From Baylisascaris procyonis (taxonomy: Eukaryota; Nematoda; Chromadorea; Rhabditida; Ascarididae): a DNA stretch of 64,000 nucleotides. The stretch lies in the NCBI GenBank assembly GCA_037389465.1, contig JAZARR010000197.1, forward strand, positions 1,742,001 to 1,806,000. Direction: 5' to 3'. The notes below the pieces were generated by a model, which was given only the letters and a program-made list of their open reading frames with translations, was not told the DNA's origin and ran no database searches. Below, one piece after another: positions 58,181 through 64,000 of the stretch; the stretch's first letter is position 1; each line of letters begins with the position of its first letter. The position numbers and the translations under genes were made by a program.

Positions 58181-60000
58181 TTGAGCATTTCAGCACTTTT
58201 GACACGCTTCTTCGCTTATTTGAATAAAGTAAACCTCAAATTTTCATGAAAGAAAAGTACCAACTCTAGCAATTATAAAATTTCACTAAAGGATTTGAAG
58301 CTTAGACGTGCTGCTCAAATTTTTAGTCGTTTAATATTTACTATACTTCCATTCCCTTTTCTCTCTAGAAAATATTTCGCTAAGTCATCTTCTACGAAAC
58401 AATATTGCTGGAATTGATAAATATTCATTGATGTCTATCACCATTTGATAATAAATTATCAGAAAATAATAAAATATATATTTGAATATCGCATTCATTT
58501 TTTTAAAGCGATTATATCGCTCTTAGAAATTTTCTAAAATCGATTCGTTCATTGTGATCTGACCACTTTCGCATTTATAATTTTCTTTAACGTTGATCTT
58601 TTTTTCTCAGTATTTTGAGTTTAGTTTAATTAAAATTTGAATTGAGTTGAGTGCTTATTAGGGACTAAAATTTTTATCAATATTTTTGAAGCAATTTGTT
58701 TGCTTTGGTGTCGCTTTCATTCTAGATTCGATATTATATTTCACAAATGTAAGTACCATTTGATTTCATCAATGCGCACTGAATGCTTATATGTTTATTT
58801 ATGGGTTTTTTTCTCACTATTATTTGCTTGTATTTCCGTTCTTATATTCAATTCCACAAGTCTTTTTTTATTTAATAGAAAATTATTACCATATTATTTA
58901 TTTTATTGAGAGATAAGCTTATCATAAAGAACTTTATTGTTATGTTTTCCTTCAGATTTTTTTGAAAATATTATCATTAACGAATTGTAAATCTGCATAT
59001 TCTGGAAGTTTTTCCGGAAATTGATATGAGAATCTACAACTTTGCGTTAATTTTTGTGCAATGAAAGGTCTTTATGTATTATCACCACCCTACTTTTCCC
59101 TTCCTCTTTCCTTGTCCTCACAATTTGTTCTTATCACACTCCTATCACTTTCCTTCTGCCATTCGTCTTCGCACTTATCCTTTCTCATTTGTTAGTGGCA
59201 AAAAAAAAAATTGAAAAGGTTTTACGGGAGTCTTTCAAACATTATATAAAAACGCTTTCCTAGTCTCCCTATAATAGTTTAAAATATTCGAAGAGCTTAT
59301 CAGTTATCAACTCATAACAAAATATCGTATAGTCTCTTTAATCCTGGTCTTTTTGCGGAGGATATACATAGGAGCCTTTGACGGTCTAATGTCAAGAAAA
59401 TGAAGTTCAGGCAGAAGGTAGGCAAAATCAATGAACTCATAAGAATGCTCCACTTATAATTATATTACTATGTGTGTGATTCACTGGGGATAATTCTTTG
59501 AGATGAACATGTTCATAAATGAAAGTCATTTCATAATGCACTCCAAATCTAATTCAGGATATTTTGATATAACACTATCCCTCCCCCCCCCCCCCATATC
59601 CCCCTCCTTATTTTCCACATCAAGTATATTGCATTTAAGACTTCATTGTTATCCAAAACATGCATAGACATTAACGTTTATTTTGTAAGAGCGATGGATT
59701 AAATTTTGCATATTGAAGTGCTATTTTTCTATGAATTATAGTAGAAAATATTTGAAAATATACAAAAAAAAAAAATATTGAAGAGAGATTTTTCAATGGA
59801 AAATTTCTCAGTTTTCAATGCAAATAAAAGTCAAATTTATTCAGAAAAAAAATTTGCATTTTTATGTTTGCCTTAGTAATAAATTTTGCATACCACTAGA
59901 ATTAAGTATTTATTTGGTTAGTCTACATGTTCGCTCACAAATAAGATGCAATAGAAAAGTGATTAAGTGAAAAAGTTTGAGAAAAGTGAAGAGCATGAGC
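58181..60000. other. Gene-poor spacer
   Basis: AT-rich, with a C-homopolymer patch near 59580-59605. No gene is supported. The frames at 58700-58909 and 59054-59263 are compositional. Confidence 0.55.
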
Positions 60001-61754
60001 TGTAACTTAGTTCATTTATCATTTAAGAACATGATGAATTATATCCCCGCGAGGGGTAGGATAGCTTTTCATGCCCGCCAGGAGATTCTTCTACTCAGGG
60101 TATCTCCCTTTTAGATCCCGCGGAGTTAGAAGAACTAGATATTGCTTGCTTTTATCGGCAGATCGTCTTTAGATTGCTCATGCTATTGCACCATATCGTT
60201 TTTGCATAGAACTGTAGTCGATTTGCAAGTTTTGAAAAGGTGCGGTTTTGGCGTAACATTATTGCCTTCGAATGAAGGAGATTTGATACAGTGCAAGCGG
60301 CTAGAATCGAAAAGGCGTATTTAAGCTGAACACAGTGGCGCGCTTGGTTCGCCACATAAGGAAGGACCCAAAATCTTTTTCTGAATGCCTCTTCTACAAA
60401 GAGCATTTGAGAGATATTTGCTAGGGAATACTGTCCATTCAGGAGACCTTCCTTGGATGCATGGGATTTTGTCTAGGATGTTGAGAGTTCCTTTTTTCCT
60501 GGACCAACGCAAAGGCCTTTGGTAATCATCTAAAAACAAGGAATTTAAATCATCAGATCTTGCAGATAATTGAACGACTTTTTTTAGAAAAAATTTTTAA
60601 AAATATTTGCGCACTGGGCTATACCTATATGATTGCCTAATTTGCTTAGTACATCTTGCAGGGAAATTGTTGCAATTAGCATTCTAAACTATCTTTTCGA
60701 AGCAAATGCAGACTTATCCCCTCTCCATATAGGGAAGAAAATTTTTTCGATGACTTTTTTTTGGGAAAATATCTGATTAGCTAATCGACAAGTTGAGAGA
60801 GATCAGGTTTTACTTCAGTGCAATTGAAATTTTACCAATGAAATCACTTGTAATCTTCCTGTGTTAGTCGACGTCAAGCTCTTTCATTGAATTCTGGCAA
60901 TGCACTGCCTCTATCGCAAAAGATGCCGAACGTTCCGAAAATTTTTTATTTTCAAATGACTTTCCTCAAATTTATTGAATTTTATTAAGTTTTTTCCAGT
61001 AGTGGTCACTTCATGAGCATCACTTCATGGTCACTTCTTAAGCACTTCAATTAACTTTCCTCCTAAGCATGAATCGATGCGGATAGGATGGAATTGTCCA
61101 TTTGTCATCCGAGTGGTCACTAACCAAACTTCATTGGTGATATACGGTGACGTACGTCAAGCAGTTTGGAATATATTTTTAAAAATATCATCGCTTTATT
61201 TTTATCTACGTTCGATCTACTGTATGTTCCATTTGGACCGCAATTTCCCTTGTAGCAGAACTGCTTTGTATACACAAACAGAAATCCTTCGTGAACAATG
61301 CGATTGGAATAATGCGGTCTGAAGTCCCTAGTGCCCTGAGGTGTCCGCCGAGGCTAAAGGATTTAGAGAGTCTTGGTTTTATATGGAGATCGTTTTTCCT
61401 CATTCATATTATTGGACTATGTCTTATTCACATTAAGTTATGATAGATTAGTAGCTTTCGAGAATTGCCCTGCAAGGCAACTTATTCGTCGCAGCAACTG
61501 CGGTTGAAGTCTACATGGTGTGTTTGTGTCAGACGTGTTGGCATGCATGGATCAGTTTAGAAAAACTCGTTGTTAATGCATAGAGTTTACCTTGGGAATG
61601 ATGTGGCAAGTGACTATGCTAATGTTGCATTGTTTTCGAATAAATGAGCTGTGCTGATATAAAGTGGAAGTGCAAATAGCGCGAGATACCCACAAAAATG
61701 GGAAAAAATGGGAAAAAACAACGAATCTGAGGGCTGCGGGCGAAATGCAGAACT
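60001..61754. other. Less AT-rich stretch, possibly part of a decayed element
   Basis: Base composition is visibly more balanced (for example CCCGCGAGGGGTAGG near 60045 and CCGCGGAGTTAG near 60120). Minus-strand open frames at 60152-60539 and 61206-61403 lie on the same strand as the reverse-transcriptase-like fragment further right. No domain is identifiable in them. Confidence 0.35.
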
Positions 61755-62060
61755 CTAGAATGTGATAGCTCGATATAATACATAATGTGACAGCTTATTG
61801 GTTTGCGAATTTGCCGTTCTTCTAATATTGATGAAGCATTTTTTTCTCATTTTCTTCTCATGCTTCCAACTCTTAGAAGTGAAACTAAATTGCACGTTGT
61901 CTGCGTATATGACTGCTATCCAAGGAAATGACATTTTTTTCAAAGCCCAAAAAGTTAAAAACATAAAAACATGGAAGGAAGAGGGTAGGGCGGCACCATG
62001 TGAGGCCCCGATAGCAATGGTTTTCCCTTGAGTTAGTGTGTGACTTACGTAGGTTTCCAT
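61755..62060 (-). pseudogene. Reverse-transcriptase-like fragment, decayed
   Basis: The minus-strand frame contains IGASHGAALPSSFHVFM, comparable in layout to the retroelement block G-x-x-Q-G-x-x-L-S-P-x-L-F-N-x-F-M. About 20 residues later comes VIYADNVQFSF, comparable to the catalytic YADD box with Asn replacing the second Asp. This spacing is typical of non-LTR reverse transcriptases. The Q-to-H and YADD-to-YADN changes and the short open length suggest a dead remnant. The rest of the element is not resolved, although open minus-strand pieces occur on both sides. Confidence 0.4.
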
Positions 62061-63899
62061 TTATATGCCGTGTAGCACGCTTTTTTATATTAGTTTACAT
62101 GACCTTTTCCCATTACGAGATTCATTTCGTCTGTGATTTAATGAAGGTTTTTTGCGGAATGCACTCTCCAAATGTGGCAATTTCGTTTCCACTGCAATAA
62201 AAAGTTGTACGCAAACATAAAGTTTAAATAATTCCGGCACGCTAAACATTTGCGATATTGGGCCTATAATTTAGTGCATTTTTAGCGTCGATGTTTGTCT
62301 TTCTATATGACGGTCATATTTATGAGTTTCCATTTCTTAGAGTATTTTCTCACTGAAATAATTTAAAACAATTTAGATATGATGTGATTTTCTCTCAATT
62401 TTAGCCGTTTTATTTGTAATTCTATTAAATGCTAATATTTATTTGTCTACATATATGCGAACGTCTTTATAAAGCATTGACCTCGAGTTCATTCAGCTTG
62501 AGACTCTCTTCTTTCGTTATATTTTCCAATTATGTCTACTATATTCGGGCATCCCCTTTTACAATAGACTGTTGTTTCTTTGCTAAATGCCTGTGTGTCA
62601 CGTTTCCTCTCAATATATCTTATTCAAGCATATTTCCTCATAGCTTCCGAAGGCAAAACCCTGTTTTTTTTTTTTTTTTAAATCCTTCATAACGATGAGC
62701 AAACTCACGGGGACCGCCGCATGGAGACTTGGTTTTAGAAAATCTCCTGTGGAGGAGGAGGATCTTTTGATCACGGGGCCCTTGCGACGCGAACCTTATG
62801 ACGCTTAATCAATGAACCACCTTTATGGGGGAATCTCCTGGGGAGGGTTTCTACAGGGTCTTTGACGAAGTGGGAATAACAGTGAATTCTTGAGATTAGA
62901 GAGAGAGAAAGCTCTAAAACCGATGAAAACGTTTGGATTGATCGTTGAATTTCAGCAGCCATAACTTGCCCCATATTAAAAAGATTTCAAAATGGGAAGC
63001 TTAATTTCCTCTTATCATCTCTCCTCTACATCAATAGCAATTATATTTAACGGCAAACGACAAGGGTATTGAGAGGGAAATTGATCAGGACTGTCATTAC
63101 AAGCCGATAATACCGCAAAACTGTAAACTGAAAATCAAATAACCCAAAAGCAAACTAGCGCGGTCATAGCTCCTCTTCGATCAGTTAGTTCATTCATTGC
63201 GAAGGTGAAATGGCCAATTAATGTCTGCATTTGCATGTATAAATATATGCAAATAGATAGAAATATGCAAAAATGTATGCATATACATAATATATGTAAT
63301 TCATATCTGTTCCCGTACGATTGCTCGTAAAAATATTTGAAAATAACTTATTAAGTTGTAAGCAGTAAGCAGTAAGTTGGTTTATATTTAAAATATTCGT
63401 CAAGATTTTTCATCGATATATAAGTCATTATAATTGCTGCAAAGATAGACTTGACTATACTTCCCATATATAACATATATGACGTCATTCTTGAACAGCA
63501 TTAGGGAATATCAAAATCTATGAGTCTTTCAGCATTCTTCGTTCTAATCGTCTTTCAACTATGCAAAAATTTTTTCGGTTAACGAGCACCTCAATTCGTT
63601 TATCTTCTCTTCACTATTTTTCTTTTCTCTTTTTTTTACTGCAATGCATTTTTCATTTATTTCTATGTAAGTTGAATGCTCTTTTCATTGATGCATATTC
63701 ACTTTTTCTTTTTTTTTTTGTTTTTCAAAGAGTTTTTTTTCCTTTTTCAACAAGTAAATGAGTCGATGTTGCATTCTAGAGCTCATTTTATGTGCATATA
63801 ACATATCCAATGTATTGCTAACGTTCAAGTTTCAAATTTCGTTTGCGTCATTGTGGCTGCTTGTTCCACCTTTGTCTATGCTTAACGATACTTATTCGT
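62061..63899. other. Gene-poor spacer, possibly retroelement flank
   Basis: It includes a GC-richer patch at 62695-62880 with repeated AATCTCCTG(T/G)GGAGG motifs (62739 and 62831). The rest is AT-rich with several octamers near 63225-63290. No supported gene. Confidence 0.5.
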
Positions 63900-63904
63900 A
63901 AGTT

Positions 63905-64000
63905 GAATATTTGCATGTTTGATTAGTAAATTTGCATATTTAATTGGTAAATTTGCATATTTAATTAGTAAATTTATGTATTTAATTAGTACATTTTTCC
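63905..64000. repeat. Tandem repeat, about 21-bp unit, 4 or more copies, running off the window
   Basis: GTAAATTTGCATATTTAATT-type units follow one another. The first three carry ATTTGCAT; the fourth has ATTTATGT. The array continues past the right edge. Confidence 0.85.

Overview
The window is nuclear DNA of an animal, most likely an invertebrate and plausibly a nematode. It is AT-rich (roughly 70 percent AT by eye), has GT-AG introns with TTTTAG or TTTCAG acceptors, large gene-poor stretches, and abundant (TA)n and (TTTA)n microsatellites. Nothing pins the species. No bacterial, organellar or viral gene block is visible. All gene models below were spliced by hand, using splice sites and phase continuity.

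Layout. (1) 244-6648, plus strand: the 3' part of a 15-or-more-exon gene for a Ser/Pro/Ala-rich, probably nuclear protein that I cannot name. (2) 6649-18259: gene-poor, with a 21-copy 40-bp minisatellite (9655-10492) and a possible retroelement fragment. (3) 18260-23214 and 25356-30797, plus strand: two tandem alpha-methylacyl-CoA racemase (AMACR) paralogues with matching exon structure. They are separated by a 2.1-kb spacer holding a large foldback repeat. Copy A keeps the catalytic residues and ends in SKL, a peroxisomal signal. Copy B has lost the catalytic His and Asp, has a 7-residue insertion and a mitochondrial-type N-terminus, and ends in SKI. (4) 30798-35597: spacer with a higher-order G-rich minisatellite (about 34140-35390). 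(5) 35598-43637, plus strand: a complete five-exon TMBIM4 (Lifeguard-4) gene. Its 4.2-kb second intron contains, on the minus strand, a five-exon calmodulin-like EF-hand gene (37952-40938). (6) 43638-64000: about 20 kb without a convincing host gene, holding several minisatellites, palindromes, a pre-miRNA-like hairpin and a decayed reverse-transcriptase fragment.

Main points. The AMACR pair looks like duplication followed by loss of racemase chemistry in one copy. The TMBIM4 and EF-hand pair is a host/nested-antisense arrangement of two calcium-linked genes. The octamer ATGCAAAT/ATTTGCAT occurs far more often than base composition predicts and is embedded in at least three unrelated tandem repeats. 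No complete novel multi-gene system is evident. The best candidates for something undescribed are the catalytically altered AMACR paralogue and the octamer-bearing repeats.
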